NCBI GenBank assembly: GCA_963704035.1
Contig: CAVPGR010000002.1
Coordinates: 124,001 to 188,000 of the forward strand
DNA from: JAOSJL01 sp963704035
Lineage (GTDB): Bacteria > Actinomycetota > Acidimicrobiia > IMCC26256 > JAOSJL01
Direction: 5' to 3'
Length of the DNA stretch: 64,000 nt
Part shown: positions 18,839 to 26,659 of the stretch, piece after piece
Layout of the letters: each line of letters begins with the position of its first letter
Position numbering within the stretch: position 1 is the first letter of the stretch
Position numbers and translations under genes: made by a program
The notes under the pieces: model-generated
The model's database searches: none
The model's input: the letters and a program-made list of their open reading frames with translations, nothing else
What the model was told of the DNA's origin: nothing

Positions 18839-18844
18839 TACGAT
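18839..18844 (+). promoter_or_regulatory. -10 element for the alpha/beta hydrolase
   Basis: TACGAT lies six bases before GTG 18851 (and three before GTG 18848). It is divergent from the kinase promoter 70 bases away. Leaderless spacing; no convincing -35. Confidence 0.4.
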
Positions 18845-18850
18845 GCGGTG

Positions 18851-19705
18851 GTGCCGAGGCCGCCAACGGTCGGGGATCACGACCACGTATTCCAACTGGC
18901 CGACGGCCGCCGGCTCGGCTATCTCGACATCGGCGACCCCGACGGCCCACTCGTCGTTTCGTGCCACGGTGGCCTCAGCTCGCGCCTCGACGTCCTCCCC
19001 GCAGCCGATGCGGCCGTGGCACTCGGCGTGCACATCATCGCCCCCGACCGGCCGGGCGTCGGCTTGTCGGCCCCTCTGGCCGGTCGCTCCCTCCTCGACT
19101 GGCCGGCGGACGTCGGGGAGCTCACCGAACAGCTCGGCATCGAGCGGTTCGCCGTCATGGGCTGGTCGTTGGGTGGCCCGTACGCGTTGGCATGCGCGTG
19201 GGCGCTCGCGAGCCGGGTCCGCGGGCTCGGTGTGATCGCCGGCACGGTGCCGGTCACGTGGCCGGACATGTTGGACGAGCTGAACCGCGTCGATCGGGTG
19301 CTGCTGCGCCTGTCGGAGAACCACCCACTGCTCGAACGCTCGATCTTTCACCTGATGCACGCCACCGCCGTGCACGCGCCCCGCCTCCTGGCGAACCAGT
19401 CCGACCTCGACGGGCAGACGGGCAGAGACGTGACCGCGGCGATCGCCGAGGGACTCGTCGACTCCCAGGGCGTTCTCGACGAGTACCGCGTCTTCGGTGC
19501 CCCGTGGGGCTTCGAGCCCGACGCTGTCACGACGCCGACCCACATCTGGCAGGGCACCGCCGATGACCTGGTTCCCGAGTCCTGGGGGCGGCGGCTCGCC
19601 GAGGCGGTGCCCGGAGCGACGCTGCACATCGTCGAGGGGGGCACGCATTTCCTGTGGTACGAGCACTGGTCCGAGATCCTCGCGGCCCTGGCCACAGACC
19701 ACTGA
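18851..19705 (+). CDS. Alpha/beta hydrolase
   Basis: A 284-residue alpha/beta-fold hydrolase. The oxyanion region is VVSCHGGLSSRLD, the nucleophile elbow is GWSLGG with serine near residue 105, the acid is probably in GTADDLVPESWGRRL, and the histidine is in EGGTHFLWYEHW. Together they give a complete Ser-Asp-His triad. Substrate unknown; esterase, lactonase or haloperoxidase-like activities are all possible. The start is uncertain between GTG 18848 and GTG 18851. I chose 18851 because it is six bases after TACGAT. It is divergent from the kinase gene and convergent with the PEP-binding enzyme. Confidence 0.8.
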   Translation: MPRPPTVGDHDHVFQLADGRRLGYLDIGDPDGPLVVSCHGGLSSRLDVLPAADAAVALGVHIIAPDRPGVGLSAPLAGRSLLDWPADVGELTEQLGIERFAVMGWSLGGPYALACAWALASRVRGLGVIAGTVPVTWPDMLDELNRVDRVLLRLSENHPLLERSIFHLMHATAVHAPRLLANQSDLDGQTGRDVTAAIAEGLVDSQGVLDEYRVFGAPWGFEPDAVTTPTHIWQGTADDLVPESWGRRLAEAVPGATLHIVEGGTHFLWYEHWSEILAALATDH

Positions 19706-19783
19706 ACCTCGCTTGTCCTCTCTCCGAGTGAGAAGCTGGAAGAGTTCGTCGCTGATCCGTTCGCCGTCGCGTCGGCGGCCGGC

Positions 19784-22180
19784 TCAGTCGAGGGCGAAGA
19801 CGAGCCCGCGAGTGCCGTCGACGCGGACGCGCTGTCCGTCTCGCAGTGTCGAGGTGCCCTCGGCGGTGCCCAGCACGGCGGGCAGGCCGTGCTCACGCGC
19901 GGCGATCGCCGCGTGGCTGAGCACGCCACCGCCGTCCGCGACCACGGCCGCGGCCAACGGGAACAGCGGCGCCCACGCGGGACTGGTGACCCGGCACACG
20001 AGGACGTCACCGTCGCTGAGGCGATCCATGTCGTGGTGTCCCCGGATCACCCGGACGGTCCCTTCGGCCACACCGGGCGATGACGCGACGCCGGCGAGGA
20101 GGACCTCTTCGTCGGAGGGTGCCTCCACCGGAGCCGGATACTCGTGGCTGATGACCCACATGACGGGTTCGTTGACCCGGCGCAGCGGGTCGGGGAGCCG
20201 GGAGATGTCGGGCGGTGGTGCCTGCTTGCCGACGTAGAGCGGACCGGGCTGTGCGCGTACCCACGCCTCCTCGCCGCGTCGTCGCACGATGCGATCGGTC
20301 AGGCCGTCGGTCTCCTCACCGACGAGTGCCGCACGTAATTCGTCCACGAACAGGTAGGCGGCGTCGTCTCGAGCGATGACGGCACGCGCCACCAGCCGAT
20401 CGGCGACTTCGAGCATCCAGAGCCGCAGCAGGGCGAGGGGACGGTCGCCGACGATGATGGTGTTGTCCTCGCGCACGGGGTAGATCGCGCGCGCCTCACG
20501 AAGGGCGTCGTCGAACGCGGATCGTGACGTCGACGGCAACGCCTCGCGGGCGCTCGCCGCCACGGCCTCCGCGTCGTCGGTCTCGCCGGCCTCGGGATCC
20601 TTCAGGATCAGTCGGGTGATGATCGTCGGTCGTTCGGCCAGCACCGGCACGCCGGCGTCGTAGTTCACGAGCGCCCACCCGTGCTCGTCGATCCAGGCCT
20701 GGAGTTCGTGACCGAGGTCGCCGTCCAGCCGGCTGAGTACCTCGACGGGATGGCCCGGGTCGGCCTCGAGAGCAGCGACGGCGCCGTCCGCGTGGTGGAC
20801 GCGGTCGCGCAGCGCCGACATGGCGTCCTCGGCCGCTCTCGTCGCGGGCGAGTGGCCCGCCAGCATCGACGCGATCTTGGCATCGTCCCAGTCGAGCTCG
20901 TCGCCCACGAGAGTGTGCAGGCGGAACAACGCGTGGGCCAGCGGCATCACCAGCCTGAAGTGGATCTGCGTACCGTCGCGCGTGAACTGCAGGCAGGCCA
21001 CGAGGTGCTCGGCGAGGGCCGCGTCGCTCAGGGTCGTCAGGTCGATCTCGGCCAGCTCGGTCGCTCGCCGCTGCATCGCGGGCCGGTCCGTGCTGTGCCA
21101 CTCGTCCACCCAGCGCTGGATCTGTCCGGTCTCGAGCACATGCCGTGCGGTGGCGTTGCGCCGTCGAAGTTTCGGCACCACGCGGGCGGCGAGCCCGAGG
21201 ATGGCGGCGGGCGGAGGTCTTCCCGCGCTGTTGGCCGATCCGATGGCCGGAACGACCCGGTCGTAGACCTCACCGCCCACGAGGACCTCCTCGAGCCCAC
21301 GAACCAGCAGGCCGTTCTCGTCGAAGACCGATCTCGTCACCTCGGCGCTCTCGTGGAGCAGCGACCAGCCGAAGGGCGTCATCGGCTCGGGGTAGTGCGC
21401 GACGTCCTTTTGCCAGTTGTTCCCCTCGGGCGGGGAGGGCTCGACCGGAAGAACCGTGATCGGACGTGCCTGGAGGACGTGGACGTTTCCGTCGACGACG
21501 GCCCACTCGATGTCCTGGGGCTGTCCGTACAACGCCTCGATGTCGCGGGCCATCTTCGCAACAGCGAGGGCGTTCTCAACGGGTAGACCGGCGAGATCAC
21601 CCTCGACCCGGTCGCCGCGAACGGTCACGTCGCTGCCGACGACCTCACCCTGCACGAGCGCTTCACCGAGCCCGGCGGTGGCGGCGATCCGCACGATGTC
21701 GCGCTCGCCGGTGATCGGATCGGCGGTGAAGGCGACACCGGCGTGCTCCGCGGGCACGAGCTGTTGAACCAGGACGGCGATCGACCCGTCGATCCCTCGG
21801 ACACGCTGCTGCTCGGCGCTGGCGTCGAGGCACTGGCGCACCGCGTCGAGCACGGCGTCGACACCCCGAACGTCGAGCACCGTCGCGGTGGCGCCCGCGT
21901 GCGCGCTGGTGTCGGCGTCCTCCCACGTCGAGGACGAGCGAACCGCGAGACGTTCTCCCAGTGTGGCGCACGCCTCCTGCGCCGCCTGCCGGACCCAGTC
22001 CGGTGCCGGATCCGGCACCGGGTTCGACACCCACGCCTCTTCGATGCCCACGGGCAACACCACACCGCCGGGAACATCGAAACCTGCCGCGCGCAACCGT
22101 GCGAGCTCGGCGGCCTTGTTCCCGACGAGGCTCGCGTCGAGGGCGCGTGAATGGTCAAGCGTGACCGGATCCGGGTTCAT
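19784..22180 (-). CDS. PEP/pyruvate-binding phosphotransferase, rifampin-phosphotransferase-like
   Basis: A 798-residue enzyme with an N-terminal ATP-grasp of the PPDK type and a C-terminal phosphohistidine swivel domain. The start (SLVGNKAAELARLRAAGFDVPGG), RLAVRSSSTWEDA and QARPITVL belong to the ATP-binding half; the catalytic histidine is in GGGVLSHAAIAAREHGLPAV near residue 755. The long middle part has no recognised motif, as in rifampin phosphotransferases and related PEP-synthase-like proteins. Such enzymes pass a phosphate from ATP through the histidine to a small molecule. A role in rifamycin inactivation is possible but not shown. Its ATG overlaps the stop of the upstream TetR gene (ATGA), so both are one operon under that regulator's probable control. 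Confidence 0.82.
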   Translation of the reverse strand: MNPDPVTLDHSRALDASLVGNKAAELARLRAAGFDVPGGVVLPVGIEEAWVSNPVPDPAPDWVRQAAQEACATLGERLAVRSSSTWEDADTSAHAGATATVLDVRGVDAVLDAVRQCLDASAEQQRVRGIDGSIAVLVQQLVPAEHAGVAFTADPITGERDIVRIAATAGLGEALVQGEVVGSDVTVRGDRVEGDLAGLPVENALAVAKMARDIEALYGQPQDIEWAVVDGNVHVLQARPITVLPVEPSPPEGNNWQKDVAHYPEPMTPFGWSLLHESAEVTRSVFDENGLLVRGLEEVLVGGEVYDRVVPAIGSANSAGRPPPAAILGLAARVVPKLRRRNATARHVLETGQIQRWVDEWHSTDRPAMQRRATELAEIDLTTLSDAALAEHLVACLQFTRDGTQIHFRLVMPLAHALFRLHTLVGDELDWDDAKIASMLAGHSPATRAAEDAMSALRDRVHHADGAVAALEADPGHPVEVLSRLDGDLGHELQAWIDEHGWALVNYDAGVPVLAERPTIITRLILKDPEAGETDDAEAVAASAREALPSTSRSAFDDALREARAIYPVREDNTIIVGDRPLALLRLWMLEVADRLVARAVIARDDAAYLFVDELRAALVGEETDGLTDRIVRRRGEEAWVRAQPGPLYVGKQAPPPDISRLPDPLRRVNEPVMWVISHEYPAPVEAPSDEEVLLAGVASSPGVAEGTVRVIRGHHDMDRLSDGDVLVCRVTSPAWAPLFPLAAAVVADGGGVLSHAAIAAREHGLPAVLGTAEGTSTLRDGQRVRVDGTRGLVFALD

Positions 22181-22800
22181 GGTGTCTCCTTCTGTGTGAG
22201 CTCGTCTCGTGACGGGAGGTCGCCCGCCTCGGCGGCGGCGACCAGAGTGGTGGTGGCCCATGTGATGACGTCGGCGACCTCGTCGGCGTCGAGGCCGTAC
22301 TCCCGGGTCAGCCAGAACCAGCTGCGGTGGCTGAGCAGGTGCCGCAACACGACGGCGATCGCGTGGGCGTCGTCCGCTGGGGCGTTCGGCATCAACTCGG
22401 CCAGGTGGTCCACGAGGATCCGGGTCCGCTCTGCTCGTTTCGCGTGGCGCCCCACGTCGGCCAACGGCATTTGTGCGATCGCCTCGCTGATCCCGTCGAG
22501 CTCGTCGAAGAGCCGAAGATTCATACGTACGGCTGCGAGCAGGTCGGCGCCGGAACGGAGGTCCCGGGCATCGGGGCCGCCGCGCTCGGCCATCTGATCG
22601 TCGAAGTCCTGCCCGAGCGCATCGAGCAGGTCTTCGCGGGTCGCGAAGTGGTTGTACACGGTCCGCAGCGACACTCCGGCGCGTTCGGCGACGTCGCGCA
22701 TGGCGAAGTCGAGGTGGCGGCGCTCGGTGATGAGATCCGCGCAGGCGTCGAGGATGGACTGCCGGGCGAGGTCCCGCTGCCGGGTCCGGAGATCGGTCAT
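22177..22800 (-). CDS. TetR-family repressor
   Basis: A 207-residue regulator starting MTDLRTRQRDLARQ. The N-terminal helix-turn-helix is clear (LDFAMRDVAERAGVSLRTVYNHFATREDLLDAL, about 33-65); the rest is a helical ligand-binding domain. ATG 22800 is chosen over an upstream ATG at 22824 because the latter lies inside the operator, while 22800 is exactly six bases after a good -10 (TATGAT). The stop overlaps the ATG of the PEP-binding enzyme. A perfect 15-bp palindrome covers part of its own promoter, so it very likely represses itself and the enzyme. The ligand is unknown. Confidence 0.88.
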   Translation of the reverse strand: MTDLRTRQRDLARQSILDACADLITERRHLDFAMRDVAERAGVSLRTVYNHFATREDLLDALGQDFDDQMAERGGPDARDLRSGADLLAAVRMNLRLFDELDGISEAIAQMPLADVGRHAKRAERTRILVDHLAELMPNAPADDAHAIAVVLRHLLSHRSWFWLTREYGLDADEVADVITWATTTLVAAAEAGDLPSRDELTQKETP

Positions 22801-22806
22801 GCACGG

Positions 22807-22835
22807 ATCATAAAGTACGTGCACGAATCGTGCAA
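22807..22835 (-). promoter_or_regulatory. Promoter of the TetR-phosphotransferase operon
   Basis: On the minus strand TTGCAC (22835-22830), a 17-base spacer and TATGAT (22812-22807) lead to ATG 22800 six bases on. This is a strong, probably leaderless promoter. The palindromic operator covers the end of the -35 and half the spacer. Confidence 0.75.
22820..22834 (-). promoter_or_regulatory. TetR operator, perfect 15-bp palindrome
   Basis: TGCACGAATCGTGCA has perfect 7-base arms around one central base and overlaps the -35 and spacer of the operon promoter. It is typical in size and place for a TetR dimer site. Confidence 0.8.
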
Positions 22836-22973
22836 GCTCCCGGGCTTACGGCGTGTCGTTTTCTGGATCGGGCGTGGGCGCTGGGAGTTGATCCCGCCAG
22901 GTGTGTTGGGTCCAGTCCCGATTCTCATCGGTCCCAGTAGGCGCGCCCTCCGAGCCAACCCGTATCAAGTTCC

Positions 22974-23002
22974 TAGACGTTGCAGAACACGCAAGGTATA
23001 TT
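22974..23002 (+). promoter_or_regulatory. Promoter of the HTH-MNT/HEPN operon
   Basis: TAGACG (22974-22979), a 17-base spacer and TATATT (22997-23002) lie seven bases before ATG 23010. A leaderless transcript is predicted. Confidence 0.65.
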
Positions 23003-23006
23003 GCGT
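22989..23006 (+). promoter_or_regulatory. Inverted repeat over the HTH-MNT promoter
   Basis: ACGCAA and TTGCGT are perfect arms around GGTATA and cover the whole -10 and the start-point region. It is a likely autoregulatory site for the winged helix encoded just downstream. Confidence 0.6.
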
Positions 23007-23009
23007 CTT

Positions 23010-23609
23010 ATGAAGAAAGGCGCATCGCCGCTGTTGCCCCTCCTGAGGTCGCGCATCCAAGCCGAGGTCCTGAGCACGGTGTTACTCGACGCCGAGCAGG
23101 AATGGTCCCTGACTGAGCTCGCCCAGCAGGCTGGCGCCTCCGTGGCAACCGTCCAACGAGAGATCCAGCGTGCTGAGGAGGCTGGTGTCGTTTGTTCTCG
23201 CCGGGTGGGGAACACCCGTCTGGTCCGGGCCGACCTTGACGGACCGCTCACCGAGCCGATGACGGAGCTGCTCCTACGATCCCTGGGGCCAAGGCAGGTA
23301 CTCGCCGAGGCACTCGCCGATGTCCCACGTGTGGAGGCCGCGTACCTGTTCGGGTCGTGGGCGGCACGCTATTGGGGTGAACGAGGACGGTCGCCTCAGG
23401 ACATCGACGTGCTCGTGATCGGGGAGCCTGATCGCGACAAGCTCGATGAAGCGGTCTCCGAAGCCGAGGGTCGCCTCGCTCGGCCAGTCCAGGTGACCAT
23501 CAGACGGCGCTCATGGTGGGAGACGGGCGACGATGCATTCCGCAAGGAGATCGGGAAACGACCGCTGGTCGAGTTGATCGGTTCGAACGACGGGGGCCTT
23601 GTGCCGTGA
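23010..23609 (+). CDS. Winged-helix/MNT-type nucleotidyltransferase (antitoxin-like)
   Basis: A 199-residue protein joining two modules. Residues ~1-75 are an ArsR-like winged helix (VLSTVLLDAEQEWSLTELAQQAG, SVATVQREIQRAEEAGVV, then a basic wing). Residues ~95-195 are a minimal nucleotidyltransferase: YLFGSWAARYWGERGRSPQDIDVLVIG has the GS motif and the DxD metal pair in SPQDIDVLV. In MNT/HEPN pairs the MNT protein often acts as antitoxin by modifying the HEPN partner. The HEPN gene follows with a GTGA overlap. ATG 23010 is seven bases after TATATT, and an inverted repeat covers that promoter, so self-repression through the fused HTH is likely. Whether the pair is a toxin-antitoxin is inference. 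Confidence 0.82.
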   Translation: MKKGASPLLPLLRSRIQAEVLSTVLLDAEQEWSLTELAQQAGASVATVQREIQRAEEAGVVCSRRVGNTRLVRADLDGPLTEPMTELLLRSLGPRQVLAEALADVPRVEAAYLFGSWAARYWGERGRSPQDIDVLVIGEPDRDKLDEAVSEAEGRLARPVQVTIRRRSWWETGDDAFRKEIGKRPLVELIGSNDGGLVP

Positions 23610-24082
23610 CGTGGTCGGCTGGTTCTGAGCGCATCCAAGAGCTCCTGGATGCTGGTGAGATCGAGAACGTCGAGCCGAGTGCCGATGTCGCGCGCCGCCT
23701 CCTCACCGACGCGGAGCAGCACATCGCATCAGCGCGGACGATCTCGCGCGCCGGCGACCTCAGCGGCGCCTATCAGCTTGCCTACGATGCGCTGCGCAAG
23801 ACCGCCGCCAGTTTGCTCGCCGTCCAGGGATTGCGAGTGACCAGCCGCGGTGGCCACATCGCAGTGCAAGAGGCGGTCATCGCTCAGTTCGGAGATGGCG
23901 CGCGGGTTTTTCGAGCCTTCGGCCGCATCCGCCGCAATCGCAACCGCTTCGAGTATCCGGGCGACACTGCGAGCGAACCGACCAACGACGACGTCGATGA
24001 CTCGCTGAAGGTGGCGACCGAGGCAGCGGAGAAGGCGGCGACGATCCTCGATCGGAATGTTCTCAGCGCCTGGCTCTCTTGA
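23606..24082 (+). CDS. HEPN-domain protein, partner of the MNT protein
   Basis: A 158-residue all-helical protein. Residues ~28-145 fit a HEPN fold: DVARRLLTDAEQHIASARTISRAGDLSGAYQLAYDALRKTAASLLAVQGL, then a conserved late motif FGRIRRNRNRFEYPG. Active HEPN RNases usually carry R-x4-6-H; here the comparable place reads R-N-R-N-R-F-E-Y with no histidine, so RNase activity is uncertain and this may be a substrate-binding or altered toxin version. It starts at GTG 23606 inside the stop of the MNT gene (GTGA), so translation is coupled. A strong bidirectional hairpin follows its stop. Confidence 0.8.
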   Translation: MTWSAGSERIQELLDAGEIENVEPSADVARRLLTDAEQHIASARTISRAGDLSGAYQLAYDALRKTAASLLAVQGLRVTSRGGHIAVQEAVIAQFGDGARVFRAFGRIRRNRNRFEYPGDTASEPTNDDVDDSLKVATEAAEKAATILDRNVLSAWLS

Positions 24083-24089
24083 CTGTGAG

Positions 24090-24113
24090 GATCACCGGGC
24101 AGCCCGCGTGATC
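24090..24113. terminator. Bidirectional hairpin between the HEPN gene and greA
   Basis: GATCAC-CGGGC pairs with GCCCG-C-GTGATC (11 pairs, one bulged base) between two convergent genes. No T tract, but its position suits a shared terminator. Confidence 0.6.
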
Positions 24114-24120
24114 ATCACGA

Positions 24121-24591
24121 TCAGTCGAGAGGTTTGACGCTCACGAGCTCGACTTCGAGGGGCTTGCGGGGGCCCTCGTAGGTGACGACCTCGCCGGGGC
24201 CACGGCCGATCAGGGCCTTGCCCAGGGGTGAGCTCGGCGACACGACGTCGTAGGTGTCGTGTCGCTCCTCGATCGAGCCGACCAGGTAGGTCGTCGTGTC
24301 GTCCACGTCGCCGATTCGGATCTCGACGAGCGAACCGGGGGAGACCACGTCGGCCTCACCGGCCTCCACGACCACGGCGTTCTTCAGCATCTGCTGAATG
24401 TGGCGGATCCGGGCCTCGTTGTGGCCCTGCTCGTTCTTGGCGGCGTCGTAGTCGGCGTTCTCGCGGATGTCGCCGTGTTCGCGGGCGCGTTCGATCCACT
24501 CCGAGATGCGCTTGCGATCCGGACCTGTGCGCTTCTCGAGCTCCTCTTTGAGCCGTTCCAGCGCGCGCGGTGAGAAGTGAGATTCCTCCAT
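24121..24591 (-). CDS. greA: Transcription elongation factor GreA
   Basis: GreA rescues backtracked RNA polymerase by stimulating cleavage of the 3' RNA end. The 156-residue length is normal. The N-terminal coiled coil (about 8-75) includes LERLKEELEKR, ISEWIERAREHGDIRENADYDAAKNEQ, with the acidic tip DIRENADYDAAK that reaches the polymerase active site; the C-terminal FKBP-like domain has SPSSPLGKALIGRGPGEVV. The ATG at 24591 is six bases after TAGGAT on the minus strand, so a leaderless mRNA is expected. It is convergent with the HEPN gene. Confident family call. Confidence 0.95.
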   Translation of the reverse strand: MEESHFSPRALERLKEELEKRTGPDRKRISEWIERAREHGDIRENADYDAAKNEQGHNEARIRHIQQMLKNAVVVEAGEADVVSPGSLVEIRIGDVDDTTTYLVGSIEERHDTYDVVSPSSPLGKALIGRGPGEVVTYEGPRKPLEVELVSVKPLD

Positions 24592-24597
24592 CCCTTC

Positions 24598-24603
24598 ATC
24601 CTA
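24598..24603 (-). promoter_or_regulatory. -10 element for greA
   Basis: TAGGAT on the minus strand is six bases before the greA ATG, giving leaderless spacing. Confidence 0.45.
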
Positions 24604-24672
24604 CCGCCCGGCGGAGGCTTCCCGGGCAGGTTTCGCCGCCTGTCGACGGTTCCGCGGAACCGTCCGTCCCGT

Positions 24673-25438
24673 TCAGGGCCGGGTGAAGAAGAGCTGGAAC
24701 TCCATGGTTCCGTTGTCGTCGACGTCGACGATGCCGCCGACGCTGGGAGGGTCGATGTCGTAGTCGGCCATGACGATCGCCGTGGAGCCCACGACCTCGA
24801 TCTCCTCACCGCTCTCGTCGACGCTCCAGCGGGCGTCGATCGCCACCTCCACGCTCTGGGTCACGCCATGCAGCGTCAGATCACCGACGGCGGTGACCGA
24901 GATGTCCTCGCCTGTGGCGGGAACCTCCCCGAGCTCGATCGGCTCGGTGAGAGTGAAGTTCGCCTCGGGGAACGTGTCGGTCTCGAGACCCCTCGACGTC
25001 AGCGATTCATCTCGTCGATCCACGTCGCTCGCGAGACCTGTGAGATCCGCCGTGACCTCCACGGCGGTGATCGACGTTCCTTCGACGGTGAGCGTGCCCG
25101 CCACGAGCTCGGTACGCCCGACCGCGTCGCTGCGCGGCGGGGAGCCGGGCGAGCTTCTCGGTCACCCGGTAGCCCACGACGCTGACGGCGTCGCCGGCCG
25201 CGGACTCGAGGCTGACTATCCAGTCGCCGTCGGGGGAGTCGGCGCTGGCCGGATCACTGGCCGGGTCGCCGCCCGTGGTCGACGGATCGGTGGAGCCGTC
25301 GGCCTCGGTCGTCGTCGTAGTCAGTTCCAGCGGCGGCTCGGAGTCGTCGCGGATGAAGTAGTACCAGGCCACGCCCATGATCACGACCACGACGACAGCC
25401 AGCAGTAACCACAAGGCGATCTTCACGGCGCGGCTCAT
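24673..25438 (-). CDS. Membrane-anchored YceI-like protein (one frameshift)
   Basis: About 254 residues after correction. An N-terminal transmembrane anchor (IALWLLLAVVVVVIMGVAWYYF, about 7-28) is followed by a Thr/Ser/Asp-rich linker and then a YceI-like lipocalin domain: VSVVGYRVTEKL, TLTVEGTSITAVEVTADLTGL, DTFPEANFTLTEPIELGE, DLTLHGVTQSVEVAIDARW. YceI proteins bind long polyprenoids in a hydrophobic barrel outside the membrane. Near 25130 the frame shifts by +1 (extra base before SDAVGRTELVAGTL). Similarity continues at once, so I treat it as an indel. It lies upstream of the Val/Ile leader, on the opposite strand. Confidence 0.75.
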
Positions 25439-25453
25439 CGGCGGTCTATCCCT

Positions 25454-25482
25454 TTGCCTGAGGGGCTCTGGCCTGCGAAGAT
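25454..25482 (+). promoter_or_regulatory. Promoter of the leuB-ilvE-cimA leader
   Basis: TTGCCT (25454-25459), a 17-base spacer and GAAGAT (25477-25482) sit six bases before the leader ATG at 25489. Same leaderless layout and spacer as the leuA leader. Confidence 0.6.
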
Positions 25483-25488
25483 AGTCGG

Positions 25489-25569
25489 ATGACGGACCAG
25501 CAGCGGCGCGGCGCGTTCGATCTCTTCGGGAACGCTTCCCACACGGCACCCGTCATCGTCATTAGCTAG
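25489..25569 (+). CDS. Valine/isoleucine leader peptide of leuB-ilvE-cimA
   Basis: A 26-codon ORF that starts MTDQQRRGAFDLFG and ends TAPVIVIS then TAG. The run Val-Ile-Val-Ile directly before the stop is the control sequence expected for an operon making isoleucine and valine. The stop codon's G is the first base of an 11-bp hairpin, and a UUCG-capped terminator follows. There is no ribosome site, but the ATG is six bases after a -10-like hexamer. A shortage of Ile- or Val-tRNA should stall the ribosome here and allow transcription into leuB. Coding and hairpins are seen directly; regulation is inferred by analogy with known ilv attenuators. Confidence 0.78.
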   Translation: MTDQQRRGAFDLFGNASHTAPVIVIS

Positions 25570-25594
25570 CGGGCGCCGAACCCTCGGCGTCTGC
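25569..25594 (+). promoter_or_regulatory. Attenuator hairpin A of the Val/Ile leader
   Basis: GCGGGCGCCGA (25569-25579) pairs with TCGGCGTCTGC (25584-25594), 11 bp with two G-U pairs and an ACCC loop. It begins at the G of the leader stop codon, as in the leuA leader. Confidence 0.68.
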
Positions 25595-25597
25595 ACG

Positions 25598-25624
25598 ACC
25601 GTCCACTTCGGTGGGCGGTTTTTT
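25598..25624 (+). terminator. Intrinsic terminator of the Val/Ile attenuator
   Basis: ACCGTCCAC (25598-25606), loop TTCG, GTGGGCGGT (25611-25619): 9 pairs with one G-U, then six T residues (25619-25624). A near-ideal intrinsic terminator 38 bases before the leuB ATG. Confidence 0.88.
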
Positions 25625-25661
25625 GTATCCGGGACCACGAAAGAGGGACAGGCTCGAGACC

Positions 25662-26655
25662 ATGGCGCATCGGATCGGGATCATCGGCGGGGACGGCATC
25701 GGGCCCGAAGTCGTCGCGGAGGCCCTGAAGGTCGTGCGCGCCGCCGGTGTCGACGTCGAGGAGCTGCCGTTCGACCTGGGCGGCGCTCGCTATCTCTCCG
25801 ACGGTGTGGTGCTCCCCGACGACGAGCTCGAGGCGATCCGCGAGCTCGACGCGGTCATGCTCGGTGCCGTCGGCACCCCCGACGTGCCTCCCGGTGTGCT
25901 CGAGCGCGGGCTGCTGCTCCGGTTGCGCTTCGAGCTCGACCAGTACGTGAACCTGCGTCCGTTCCGTGCCGAGCCGTCCACGCTGAACGACGGCGTCGAC
26001 ATGGTCGTCGTGCGCGAGAACACCGAGGGGATCTACGCGGGGGAGGGCGGGTTCCTGCGCAAGGGCACCCCCGAGGAGATCGCCACGCAGGGCTCGGTCA
26101 ACACCCGCCATGGGGTGGAGCGCTGCGTCCGCTACGCCTTCGACTTGGCGAACACACGTGGCCGCAAGCACCTCACGCTCGTGCACAAGACCAACGTGCT
26201 GACGTTCTCGGGCGACCTGTGGCAGCGCACGTTCGACGAGGTCGCCACCGAGTACCCGGCCGTGACCACCGCCTACCACCACATCGACGCAGCCTGCATC
26301 TACTTCGTGGAGGACCCCGGCCGCTACGACGTCGTCGTCACCGACAACCTCTTCGGCGACATCCTCACCGACCTGGGCGGTGCCGTCTCGGGCGGTATCG
26401 GGCGTGCCGCGTCGGGAAACCTGAATCCCGACCGCACCGGACCGTCGATGTTCGAACCGGTCCACGGTTCGGCGCCCGACATCGTCGGCACCGGCAAGGC
26501 CGATCCCCGCGCCGCGGTGATCTCGGCGGCGATGATGCTCGAGTTCCTCGGGGAGCACGATGCGGCCGAAAGGGTGGAGAAGGCGGTCGCGGCCTCCGAG
26601 GACGTGACAGGGACGACCACCGAGATCGGCGACGCGATCGCGAGAAAGGCTCTGA
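25662..26655 (+). CDS. leuB: 3-isopropylmalate dehydrogenase (one frameshift at the 3' end)
   Basis: LeuB oxidatively decarboxylates 3-isopropylmalate; the same enzyme type handles 3-methylmalate in the citramalate route to isoleucine, which fits the cimA neighbour. Motifs: IGIIGGDGIGPEVVAEALKV (about 4-23), VVVRENTEGIYAGEGGF near 110, YHHIDAACIYFVEDPGRYDVVVTDNLFGDILTDLGG near 205-240 and FEPVHGSAPDI near 265. An extra A at about 26643-26647 (CGAGAAAGG) takes the frame past the expected end; in the +1 frame the protein closes with the usual AIAERL and TGA at 26653-26655. ATG 25662 follows the attenuator. ilvE begins four bases later. Confidence 0.9.
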
Positions 26656-26659
26656 GGAC

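Noticed and set aside
22181..22804. N-terminal extension of the PEP-binding enzyme through the TetR gene
   Set aside because: This part is TetR coding read in another frame. The enzyme starts at ATG 22180 with the conserved SLVGNKAAELARL region.
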